Position numbers and translations under genes: made by a program. The notes below the pieces were generated by a model, which was not told the DNA's origin, did not search any database, and saw only the letters and a list, made by a program, of their open reading frames with translations. A stretch of 64,000 nucleotides of DNA from Coturnix japonica (taxonomy: Eukaryota > Chordata > Aves > Galliformes > Phasianidae), in assembly GCF_001577835.2 (NCBI RefSeq), contig NC_029541.1, positions 3,839,141 to 3,903,140 of the forward strand, written 5' to 3'. This document shows, in pieces, positions 15,001-41,007 of this stretch; positions within the stretch are counted from its first letter, which is position 1, and each line of letters opens with the position of its first letter.

Positions 15001-15314
15001 CTGCACCAGCTGTGGGATGCATAAAGGAAAATAAAGACAGGTCTGTGCTAAGACAGTTCTCCCCTAATTCCAACACTGAGCCCCCAGAGGATCCCCCGCT
15101 CTGAAGGCATTTCCCTGCTTTGGATGTTTGCAGTCCTGAGCTCACAGGACCATAGTACTGTACCTGGCTTGGAGATGCTCAGGCTCTGGTCTGAAGGCAG
15201 AAGGAATTCCCTACACGTGTCCAGATCCAGGGCAGGAAGGCTTTTTTTCCGGCACAGCTCAGAGATGATGCGAACTGCCTTCTGACAGCGGCTGTCATCC
15301 TCGGTGCCACTCAT
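62..15314 (-). CDS. SYT6: Synaptotagmin-6 (SYT6), 5' part, continues off left edge
   Basis: Calcium- and phospholipid-binding membrane protein of regulated exocytosis, in the SYT3/5/6/10 group. Coding exons in transcript order: 15164-15314, 3982-4318, 1855-2413, 62-182, all with GT-AG junctions and consistent phases (389 codons plus one base so far). Residues 1-50 are the short N-terminus with Cys10, Cys21 and Cys34; in this group N-terminal cysteines make disulfide-linked dimers. A hydrophobic segment at about 54-77 (key residues [11 protein letters not shown]) is the single membrane anchor. C2A spans about 222-345 with the acidic calcium ligands D252, D258, D310, D312 and D318. The exon at 62-182 opens C2B (start [16 protein letters not shown]) and ends with a GT donor at the window edge. 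The linker and C2A match human SYT6 closely; only the N-terminus is divergent. The start is the ATG at 15314, 50 codons before the first splice. SYT3, SYT9 and SYT10 were considered; the linker residues fit SYT6 best. Confidence 0.93.
964..1062 (-). repeat. CR1 LINE fragment
   Basis: The stretch opens with the antisense form of the CR1 3' end (atagaa...actgaatcatta), followed by the typical aaaagacct, atcaccaagtccaacc and caacaccacca blocks. It is a truncated CR1 copy on the minus strand, in the SYT6 intron between the C2A exon and the first C2B exon. Confidence 0.75.
5029..5044. repeat. Poly-G run (16 G)
   Basis: Sixteen consecutive G on the plus strand in SYT6 intron 1. The SYT6 transcript carries it as poly-C. 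Length is likely unstable in replication and sequencing. Confidence 0.95.
6165..6215 (-). repeat. Possible CR1 remnant
   Basis: The words gaatcacagagcatcccaag and gggaagggatt resemble the antisense 3' end of a CR1 subfamily (AATCACAGAATATCCCGAGTTGGAAGGGA type). Only about 50 bases are recognisable, so the call is tentative. Confidence 0.4.
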
Positions 15315-15365
15315 CTCCCAGACCGCATCCTCCGCTGCCCCCCTTCTGTCTCAGGAAGTCCAACT

Positions 15366-15386
15366 AGAAGCACAGGCTGTGCTTCT
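15366..15386. promoter_or_regulatory. Inverted repeat just upstream of the SYT6 start codon
   Basis: Ten-base arms (agaagcacag / ctgtgcttct) separated by a single G form a nearly perfect 21-bp palindrome, 52 bp upstream of the SYT6 ATG. If this lies in the 5' untranslated region it could fold as a hairpin; if it lies upstream of transcription start it could be a dimeric factor site. No function is assigned. Confidence 0.5.
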
Positions 15387-16469
15387 TTCCCACAGCATCA
15401 GTCCCACCCTTTGACATGGCTGCACCGGGGGGGTCCCACGTACCCCCAGTGCCCTGAGCTGCAGGTTGGGCTGCAGAGCCCTGTGCTGTCTGCAGCCCCT
15501 CTGTGCTCCTGGCGCTCAGATTGCCTCTGAGATCAGAGATCTGTTTACTGCCAAAGAGTGTTCCAGACAAAGAACCTCCTACTAAATTCAGTTTCGTGCC
15601 CTCCATACTATGCTTTTAAAGCCGCAGCCCAGATAATTCCTTTTAACCCTTCTGTTGCTCTTCCTCCTGGTTCCCTGGGTGCAGAGTTTCAAACCTGGAG
15701 CATCCTGACAAAGGAAGTGAATGTTGAAATCTGACTGAGGACAACAGAGAAACGCTGCACAAATTACTATAGCTGCGAAAGGCAGAGTGGAATGAGCAGT
15801 CAGGTTTGTTTGCATCAGTGCCATTGCAGCCAGTTGGAGGTGGCCATAAAGACTGAGCACATCATTCTATTTTGCTCTCAGGTTTTAAGAAAGGAACAAC
15901 CACAAGTCTGTAGCCTTTCTTATTTCTGATGCAGTTTATTTGGCACATCGTGCCACGCAATCAAACCACGCTTTTGAATTTGAGAACATATTTAGCACAC
16001 GTGAAAAAAGAATCAATCCTATAACAGTCCCAGCTCTGCTCAGCAGAGTGATTCCTTGCAGCCCCGGAGCAGCACCAGATCATCAGTAAACTGGAGACTG
16101 AACGCTGCAGCTGCACGGGTCCCTCAGCCCCACATCACAACAGCACGTCGAGATTAATGGCAGTGTGTTTATTCTGGCTGGCAATTACTGCTGAAGTTCG
16201 GTGAGCTCTCGCATCACACGAGTCCCAGGAGATACACAAGCACCTGTACAGCCAGGAGCATCAGCCCTATAGACTCATATGGGGCTCCCAGAAGCTCAGG
16301 CCTGAAATTGCAGCCTGGTGATGTGAAGAAATAAACACACCGTACATTGTAGTAGAATATTTAGGAATACAGCTGTTGAATTGTTGTATTACGGGATCAG
16401 CTCTTACTAATGAAACAACTTCACCTGCAACACTTCACCTACTAAGCACCAACCCTTCCGAAGAGTTCA

Positions 16470-16483
16470 GTTGCTGTGGCAAC
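16470..16483. promoter_or_regulatory. RFX X-box-like motif upstream of SYT6
   Basis: GTTGCTGTGGCAAC matches the RFX X-box form GTTGCCATGGCAAC at 12 of 14 positions, with intact palindromic half-sites GTTGC and GCAAC. It lies 1.16 kb upstream of the SYT6 start codon. Binding is inferred from sequence only. Confidence 0.45.
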
Positions 16484-18851
16484 GTGTTGGAAAGCCGTTA
16501 TTAAGACAGCAATATCCCACAAATGGTCACAAAGAGACATTGTTTAATTAGACACCACCACCTCCCGGTCAGCCCTGCAGAACCCTCTGCAGCTTTGAGA
16601 CAACTGCAAACAGCAGCACAAGCTGCACTGAGCAGAGATCCCAAACTCTGCAAGGTGGGAAATGGAACCAGTAACTGACCGGGAGCTCAGCTCTGGTTCA
16701 GCTTTGTAGAACATTTAAGATTCTGATCTTCTTGCTGGTAAGAATGACTCTGATTTGGATCCTCTGGCAGCACTGATGTGGGGTCTGTGTGTAAATGGTG
16801 CTGTGCAGACCAAGCAATAAGCTGAGCAAACAGCTTCACCCAATGGAAAGGAGGGAGGAACTGTTTGTCACAAGAGAAACAGCCTCAAGAATGAATAGAA
16901 ATCCAATACCAATCACAGGAGCTGGGCCTTGAACTGAGTATGGGGGAATAAAGTGAAGCAAGCTCTCCTTGAAGCTGTAGAGAAGTGCCAACCAGCAGCC
17001 ATGAAGCTCCTGAAGCTGAGCAATACACAAAGCAAAGGAAATGCTGCCCTCCTGCTTCTGAGCACCACATCTCCCCTGGCTGTACATTCACATCAGCTTT
17101 TGTGGGACTGACCGTTCAGTTCCAGGGCTCCTGGGGAGGAGGATGGGCTGGAACCCACCATTAAAGCACTGAATTACTGTTGACAGAAGTAAGTTTTCAG
17201 CAGCCTGCAGTAATCGAGTGGCCTGACACTTTTAGACATTAAAAGGATGCTGCTCTGGGTGTACCTGGAGGAGGACCAGATCGATTCTAATTGGGCAGGA
17301 GATGTAACTTGGTTGGACACGTCTGCAGTCCCCCAGCAGGAGCCGGCAGCTTTCCAGCACTGTGACAGGAGCTCAGGGGCTGCAGAAGGAATAAAATCAC
17401 ATTGCAGCTCTGCACAGCGAGGGAGAGAAACCTCCTGACAGAGGAACAAAGCAGAGCACTGAACCCAGTGCCAGGAGCACCCAGAAACAAACTGCACTTG
17501 GCATTGCTTGGAGGCACAGATCTCCTCCAAAGCAGAGGACAAGAAAGAAGAGGAGCAGTTTCACCTCCATGTGCAAAAACAAAAAGAAACTCAAAAGTGA
17601 TTTTTTTTCCTTGTTTAATAGAAATAACCAAAACAAACTGGTTTTCAAACAGTGCTTTAAATGGAACTAATACAGCTTCTACAGCACGTTCCAGAGTACT
17701 GAACAAGAAGCATTTACAGGCAGCTAACGCATTAAATTACTATTTAAAGGAAACCTTTGTATTACACGCCGGCAAAAAACACGGGAACAGAGCAATTAGA
17801 AACTATAACCTCGTTAAAAAAGGAGTTAAATGTGATTATTTAGGTAATACAATACCACAGGAACAGCACTTTTCTGAATGATCCTATCAAACAATGAGCA
17901 GTGTGCAAATAAAATACCAGTTTGATGGCTGGCAGCAGGAAATAGTTGGAGAATGGTGTGAACAGAACCCTTCCATGGGTAGATTTACAGGTAAAAACCA
18001 GCTCTCAGCTGAGGAATTGGGCTTATATACATGATTTGTGGAGCTCGGAATGGAGAACCCCCCAGTGCAGGCTGTGAGCACACACACACTCATTCTGTAA
18101 CACAGCACTCGCTCTACAACAGGTCAAACTTAACGGTACATTAGAAAGCATATAAAGCTGAAACCCCGTCAGCAAACACAGGAATGAGATGGAGGAGCTG
18201 CTGTACAAGCACTCGGAGAAAATAAGTTGCTGTATCTTGAGATACAGAGCACACATTCAGCCTGAAATCCATCCATGTAACCTGTGGTACCTCCGTGATT
18301 CACCCAAACAGCTACACCTTAAAAAATATGCAACTTCTCCTGTTAGAAATCAAAACCCACACCACATCGTCAGCAACCTCTGCACACTTGGATTTAAAAG
18401 CTACGCTTGGCTATTTGCACACCAGTGTCCCTATAAGAGCGTTATATGAAGGGATTCCTGTCGTGCTAATAGGCAACAAAGCACTTTTATTGCTTTTTTT
18501 TTCTTTCCATGGGAGAGTCAGGAAAACAATTCAGCACAGCACACACAGCCCAGACCCACAGCTCAGCCATTAAGCCAGCTCACATCACAGAGCACCAAGT
18601 TGAGCTCGTTTCTTCTGTTCCTTCTGCCCTGATCCGTTATTAAATGTGCTGACATGGCCAATAGGAAAAGCAGTGGTGACATTCGGAACCAAACAGAAAT
18701 CAAACCACCAAAGCTACATGCATTGAACAGAGTATTTCCATTCTCAGTTTGGGGAAGATCCTTTTATTTTGGGTAGTAACTCAGCCTCGGTGCATTGGAG
18801 GCCTCTGGGCTCCAGAGCATAGTTGCATAAAAGACCTGACCCTACGTAGCT

Positions 18852-18912
18852 GGTTAAATTAGCACTAATCACTAGTAATTACAAGGCAGGATACCTGCTG
18901 AGGTAATTGAGA
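18852..18912. promoter_or_regulatory. TAAT-rich candidate enhancer core
   Basis: About 60 bp with four ATTA/TAAT homeodomain cores, including the palindrome GTAATTAC at 18875-18882, preceded by the palindrome CTACGTAG at 18842-18849. The block sits between TRIM33 and SYT6. Such clusters are typical of conserved developmental enhancers, but conservation was not tested. Confidence 0.3.
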
Positions 18913-20704
18913 TCCACACGTAGCATACTGTACACTTGTCATTCCTATTTCAAAAGCAAGTTGACTTTTACTTCTTTGGATTAACTGGAACTTCGGGGTC
19001 ATTTACAAGACACACACAGGTAGCACAGCAGGCAAGGAGTGCACCCAGAACAGCTTTTACCTGCTTTAATTTATGCTCTGTTTCCCAGAGTAACAAACTG
19101 CCACTTGCCCATATTGCACTCATGGAATCTCCCATCCATTCGCATCCAGCAGGGCAACACAGCGTGGCTTTGACTGAGCAAACCCTGAACACAGACAGCC
19201 CCAATGGTAAGAGATGCAGCAGCAGAGCCCATTGATCCCATTGAGTATTTTCAAGTGGAATTTTGCTGATTTTAAAGCAACCCTCGAATTTCTGTGCTCA
19301 GGGTTCAGAGTGTTCCTTTTATTTCTTCGCATTTAAATAAATGCTTAAGACTTCTTGCAAAGATCCACATCACGCTACTGAGGACTGATGAGCTGAATAG
19401 GACTGACCCTGGATGCTCACTGGGTTCCATGTGCAAGGTCTGAGTCCAGCACCACACCTGGTTTGTAGGAGTTGAATACAAACTAACTGGCAAGACCACA
19501 ACATTTGGTTCACTGTGAGAAAGCAGAAGGTCTGTCAGAGAGGCTGTCTTGAAACACTGCCACATCTGCTCTGCAGTCTGGTAGCTGGAAGAGATGCTGC
19601 TCCCCCTGCAGCAGCCAGGGGACACATCACCCCTGCACCACAGCTTCATCCTGGGGTCCTTGTCTCACTCAGTGGATGGGAAAAGCCATGTGTTCCATGC
19701 TCCAGTTCAGGCAGGAGGAATCTGCAACCAAAGACCGGAGCTTCACAAAGTGAACGGTGATAAAACTGAGGCCTGAAGGTACAGGACCTGGAGCACCTTA
19801 AAGAACAGTAACCCCAACTGAAGAGAATTCACAGAAAAAAATAATCTTATTTTCATTATAGTTTTAATAATATTCTTTTGCAAAATGAAAATGAGAAACT
19901 AGAAATGCATAAATAGGCAATACACACAGCCAGTAACGATGCCTCCTTGCGACCCGTGTCCTATCCACACATCTCATCCTCTGCTGTCGGCTATGTCAGT
20001 ATGATACACATTGGAGGAGGAGAACTTTTCCTTTTGCATAACAGACTGGTACGAACTAGACTGAAGCTGACACTACCTGAATGTCTGCAAAAATGGAGAG
20101 AAATGAGTCTGTCTCAGCCATACTGTTCATATAATCCAAAGACGTGAGCTCAAAGTTACAGATACCTTCAGCCTCCTTGAGGTACAGTCACAATGTACAC
20201 CTACCTGGCCTCTATATAAAGAAATAAAACCTCAATTGATTGGCATAAGCATTTCTGAGAACGTATCTCAACCTGATCCACTGTGCTAGAAACACTGATT
20301 TTTACCATTGCTGTGGTAAAGCACATACAATGGTCACAGGAGCTGCCCATGCTTTATATATTAAAACCCCGGTGATTTACCACAGAATTGCTGTATTCAC
20401 ACAAAATCTTATGGCGAATTTATACTCCATCACCTTGACCTCATCTGACTACAGAATTTCTTCGTTTTAACTTTTAACAAGATCCATACGAAGGCCAGAA
20501 ATGACATTTCTCGGTTCTAGCATCAATTTCTCTGTTTGCAAAGTGACCGTTCACACTGCAATTACTTTGGGATGGCCTCATTTCTAACCTGAAACGCTGG
20601 ATTAAACGCGGTGTGCAATGGGTGGGCACTGCACAAGTGGAACTGAGAAGTTGACCTCTGTTCAAGCCTTTGACCATTAATCATTCAATGCCAAGTCCTG
20701 GCCT

Positions 20705-21897
20705 GTGCAAGCAACCCAGTCTCAATGAGTTTATTCCAATCTTTCCATACCATTTCGCTCACAAGCTGCTTCTGAAGGAAGTTCGGAGTAGTACTCTTAA
20801 TAAAAGTAAGATATAATCTCAAAACGAATGCAATGTTAGAAATAGACAGCATATATTACAAATCTTTTCTTGATAGGAACAATTCATAAGAATACATATT
20901 AGCTTAAAAACAGGTCAGCAAATGTTGCTGATCTGCAAGAAATCTCAGTTTACTATTTACAAGTAAGACAAAGTGAATACAGGAAATTTTACACATTTGG
21001 TAGTTAATAGATTATTGTTTGCCGAGCAGTCTATTAGAAACTGATATTTAGGAAGACTGGAAAAACACCCCAACCAGTTATTACCTCTTCAAGTACAGAA
21101 AATGAGATAACAAACGCTGAAGACAACATTCTGCCTCATTTAGGGGGACCAGGGACAGATAATGTAACTCGTACAGGCTTTGTAACACACACACCGAGCC
21201 CTACTGAAAAGCAATCGCTGCAACCACTCCAGTCTGGATCTGTCAAGAACTCGCACTCCTACAGTCGCCAATTCAGAACAGTTTAATGATGTTGGGTTTT
21301 GTTTTTTCTCTTTCGCTGTACATAAAATGTAGTAAAAGTCAAATTCAGGTAACTGGATCAACGCGGAAGATGAGTTATTCACAACAGCATTTCAATGAGA
21401 TGATGAAAGCAATGACCCAACGCGCACTGTAGTTCACACACAGGGGATTTGGGGGAAGTTGCTTACAGTTCTACATGATAGTCCAGCATGAAAGTAACAC
21501 AAAGCAACTGCATTGGTCCAGTCCTGCACAACATTTTACTAAGCCGCCTCATCTGTACATGGAACATCTCTTTCCAAATCTGCTTCTCTTCAACATTCAT
21601 CCACCTCTATCTGAGACCAGGATGAGCGTGTCCCCTCCATCAAGAAAAGAAAGGAAATAGTAAATAATCAAGGGGAAAAAGAAAAAAAAAAAAACGACAA
21701 AAATAGCCATCAAAAATTTACAATACAGTTTTTTTTCCCCTTCAGATGAGAATACCTTTCTGTACAAGTGTTTTTTGTACTCTAATACTGTTTAAAAAGC
21801 TATCAGCTTCTTCAAGACGGCCACCGTAGGCGTGGTAATATTCCAGGAACACTTAAATAACAGTTTTTACAATAAATTCAAGGTCCATATAATTAGA
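20705..21897 (-). other. TRIM33: TRIM33 3' untranslated region (proximal form)
   Basis: AT-rich sequence directly after the TRIM33 stop codon (TAA at 21898-21900). The first AATAAA on the minus strand is at 20730-20735, giving a 3' UTR of about 1.2 kb if it is used. The boundary is approximate because further signals lie downstream (19318, 18763 and 18486). Confidence 0.45.
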
Positions 21898-38636
<16,739 letters not shown>

Positions 38637-38870
38637 GTTTCCTCCTTTGAACCCAACTCCCCGCTCCGCTCACGCACTGCGTCACCACGCGACGTGCGCG
38701 CTCCACGGCGGGAGGGCGGGGCGGGGGCGCGCGCAGGCGTGGACAGACGAGACGTGACGTCACGTGACGCACCGCCGGATAGAGCGCCGCCCACACCTCT
38801 CAAACGCAATTACCGACCGGCCGCGAGCGCCCCCACGCGGGTGGAGGCCGCAGCCACAAGTCGCAGCGCT
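38637..38870 (-). promoter_or_regulatory. TRIM33: TRIM33 promoter and 5' UTR, CpG island
   Basis: CpG-dense sequence upstream of the TRIM33 ATG. It holds Sp1-type GC boxes (gggcggggcgggggcg around 38716) and, about 120 bp upstream of the ATG, overlapping palindromes: a full CRE TGACGTCA at 38755-38762 and the E-box GTCACGTGAC at 38759-38768. No TATA box is seen. The island continues into exon 1 and intron 1, to about 37.9 kb. Confidence 0.7.
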
Positions 38871-38872
38871 GC

Positions 38873-38932
38873 TGATAAGCTGCTGATAAGCCCGGCGCTG
38901 AACAGCCCTTATCAGCCAGGAGGGGAGATAAG
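38873..38932. promoter_or_regulatory. Cluster of four GATA sites between BCAS2 and TRIM33
   Basis: Four full WGATAAG sites in 60 bp: TGATAAG at 38873-38879 and 38884-38890, its reverse CTTATCA at 38908-38914, and AGATAAG at 38926-38932. The first two are 11 bp apart, about one helical turn. The cluster lies 240-300 bp upstream of the TRIM33 ATG and just past the BCAS2 poly(A) signals. Confidence 0.6.
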
Positions 38933-38937
38933 CAGCC

Positions 38938-38960
38938 TTTATTGGGCAAAGCAGTTTATT
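38938..38960 (-). terminator. BCAS2: BCAS2 poly(A) signals (two AATAAA)
   Basis: Two minus-strand AATAAA hexamers at 38955-38960 and 38938-38943, 50 and 67 bases past the BCAS2 stop codon. Cleavage should fall near 38910-38940. The 3' UTR is therefore very short and abuts the TRIM33 upstream region. Confidence 0.8.
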
Positions 38961-39009
38961 ACAGCGCCGTAGGAAACGTACAAACACGGAGTTCAGGAGG
39001 GAGCAGCGT

Positions 39010-40790
39010 TCAGAAGTCCTGCTGGATGTTCTCCTTGTTGGCCTCCCCGTGCTGCTGTTTGATCTGGGATATCTCGTTCTCCAGCTGTACAATGGTCCGT
39101 TCAATCTCGTAGTTCTTACTGACAAGGGACACCCAGCTGCAAGGGAATGATTCATAGAGCATTAAGGTGTTTGCCATAACAAAGCACAACACCAACATCA
39201 GCCCCAACACAGCTCAGCTGACAGCAGGAGCAACCTGAACAAGGTTACAAGATGCTTCCAACTATTAAACCTCAATGTATAATGCAGGAAATGAAACGTT
39301 GTAAGGAAAAAAGGGCTAAAAACCATCAACACGGAGCTGAACCATGCACCCTCTAAAGCACCCTGTGCAAACCAATAGCAGCCGTGTGATGGTTTGCTAT
39401 GACAGCACTGTTCCCCGTAAGGGGGTGTTAGAATAAATCCCAGCTACTCACGTGGATTCCATCTCTCGTAGCTTCGCTCCTGCTGTCAGCTGCATGTTCT
39501 TTCGTTGCCAGTTCAGATCCTGAATGCTTTTCCTGAGGGGAAAAAAACAACATGAAGAGACCTGTGTTGGTCTTGTCCTCCTTCATCTCATTTACTCATG
39601 AATGCAGTTTGAAATTGGCTGCCCTGGAAGCTCCTACCCCAAAGTAGGAGTTTCTATATCCCTTCCAACCTCTGTATAGAGCTATGAAAAACCACTCACC
39701 GCAACCTCTGAAGCTCCTTCTGGGCTTGTTCTATCATATGAACCAGGTGTCTGAGAGCAGAATGGAAGCAAAGCAAGAGAAAAAACACACAGTTACTAAA
39801 TAAGATCAATTTAACCAGCCTCACATATAACCCTCCTAGAAGAGCCCAGCATGCAGCCATCCACTAAAGGCAAGCAGCTGTCTGAAACAGCCCCAGAGCT
39901 TCTCAAAGCCACACTTCCATGTGTTTCTTAGCCATTTCAACAGTGGCTTCAGGTGAGGAGGATCAGGACAGCATTATCTGCAGCCACCACACCACCATTT
40001 CCCATGCTGTCTCTCCATCCCCAGCCTTACTCATTGTACACCTTCCAGGCGTTGCAGCCGTGCTGGGACATCAGCTCCAGGTTCTCAATGCGCACTGCCT
40101 GGTGCTCCAGCTGCGCCATGGAGTTGTTAACACACTCCTGCCACGCCGTGATGTCGTTCTTCTGCCCGGAGGATGGAGCCGGTAGTTCATACCTGGAACG
40201 GAGCACGGTTCGGATCCCACCCAGAGCCAGACCAGGAGCCCCCCCTCACTCACCTCTTCATGCTGAGCAGCTCCAGGGGCTGCCGGGCCGCCAGGCGCTC
40301 AAACTCGTTCCGCATGATCTCGGTCTGCAGGGAGAGGGCAATAAGGGGCCGTGAGTGTCAATGAGGGGTTGTGAGGGGCCGTGAGGGGCCGTGAGGGGCA
40401 CTGAGGGGCAATGAGGGGCACTGAGGGGCAATGAGGGGCACTGAGGGGCACTGAGGGGCACTGAGGGTCAATGAGGGTCAATGAGGGGCAATGAGGGGCA
40501 CTGAGGGGCGGCTGGCCGTGTTGGCTCACCTCGAAGGCGCTGCAGTCGTGTGCCGGCAGGTAGCTCAGGTAGTTCTTCGTGGGCCGGTAGCGCCGCGTCT
40601 CCTCCTCCACCAGAGCCGCAGCCTAGCCGGGATCGCACCGCCTCAGCTCAGCTCAGCCCAGCCCAACCCGGCTCGGCCCGACCCGGCCCGCACTCACCGC
40701 CTCCCGCACGCCCGGCGCCTCGTATCCCTGATCGAAGTACGGCAGCGCATCCACCACCACGTCCCCCGCCACCAGCCCGGGCCCCGCCAT
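39010..40790 (-). CDS. BCAS2: BCAS2 / SPF27, pre-mRNA splicing factor
   Basis: Core subunit of the PRP19-CDC5L (NineTeen) complex, which stabilises the activated spliceosome in the nucleus. Seven exons, in transcript order: 40698-40790, 40530-40622, 40254-40324, 40031-40192, 39700-39750, 39452-39532, 39010-39136; total 678 nt with stop, 225 aa, identical in length to human BCAS2. The N-terminus [20 protein letters not shown] and the helical C-terminus ending [10 protein letters not shown] match the human protein closely. Residues from about 135 to the end are Gln/Glu/Lys-rich coiled coil that binds partners in the complex. All junctions are GT-AG with matching phases. Introns are small (75 bp to about 560 bp), so the whole gene fits in 1.8 kb. 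The start is the ATG at 40790 in a CpG island. Confidence 0.97.
39640..39690 (+). repeat. Possible CR1 3' remnant in a BCAS2 intron
   Basis: The words tcccttccaacctctgta and gagctatgaa resemble the sense 3' end of CR1 (TCCCTTCCAACCCC...ATTCTATGA). Only about 50 bases can be recognised. Confidence 0.35.
40351..40510. repeat. 10-bp G-rich minisatellite in BCAS2 intron 2
   Basis: About 16 head-to-tail copies of a 10-base unit (TGAGGGGCAC/TGAGGGGCAA and close variants) fill 160 of the 205 bp of the intron at 40325-40529. Each unit has a run of three or four G on the plus (template) strand, so the BCAS2 transcript is C-rich here. Quadruplex formation is plausible. Confidence 0.9.
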
Positions 40791-41007
40791 GATGGTTACC
40801 ACTACCGCGCATGCGCACACCCCAGGCCTAGACTCACGGCGCGGCCCCGCCCTCATCCCGCCCCGCCCACAGAGGAGAGGACACGCTGATTGGTTGCGGC
40901 ACTGCGGCGTGTTATGGCGGCACGGAGCCGCCTCAGCTGCACAGGGAGCAATGAGTCCGGCCCCGGGATGGGGTTGGTTGTCCAACCGCCTCATTGAGGC
41001 TCCACGT
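40791..41007 (-). promoter_or_regulatory. BCAS2: BCAS2 promoter / DENND2C 3' end spacer
   Basis: The 217 bp between the DENND2C stop codon and the BCAS2 ATG must hold both the DENND2C 3' UTR and the BCAS2 promoter. A perfect palindromic NRF1 site CGCGCATGCGCA lies at 40806-40817, 16 bp upstream of the BCAS2 ATG. An inverted CCAAT box (ATTGG) is at 40889-40893, and GC boxes lie between. ATGGCGGC, a YY1-like core, is on the plus strand at 40914-40921. No AATAAA or ATTAAA is present on the minus strand in this spacer. Confidence 0.7.

Larger units (their letters stand above)
4319..15163 (-). other. SYT6 intron 1 (10.8 kb)
   Basis: Large first intron between the N-terminal exon and the membrane-anchor exon. 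I see no exon with recognisable protein similarity in it. It holds a 16-G run (5029-5044), a weak CR1 remnant near 6165-6215, and AT-rich stretches dense in TAAT/ATTA cores (notably 7660-7990 and 10440-10600) that could be regulatory. Long plus-strand open frames here (for example 13035-13808) lack any recognisable domain. Confidence 0.8.
15315..20704. other. Intergenic: SYT6 5' flank and TRIM33 3' flank
   Basis: No protein-coding exon is recognisable here. The part near 15.3-16.6 kb is the SYT6 5' flank and contains the hairpin at 15366-15386 and an RFX-like X-box at 16470-16483. A TAAT-rich block lies at 18852-18912. Minus-strand AATAAA (TTTATT on plus) occurs at 18486-18491, 18763-18768 and 19318-19323, so distal TRIM33 poly(A) sites may extend its 3' UTR into this stretch. 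Confidence 0.6.
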
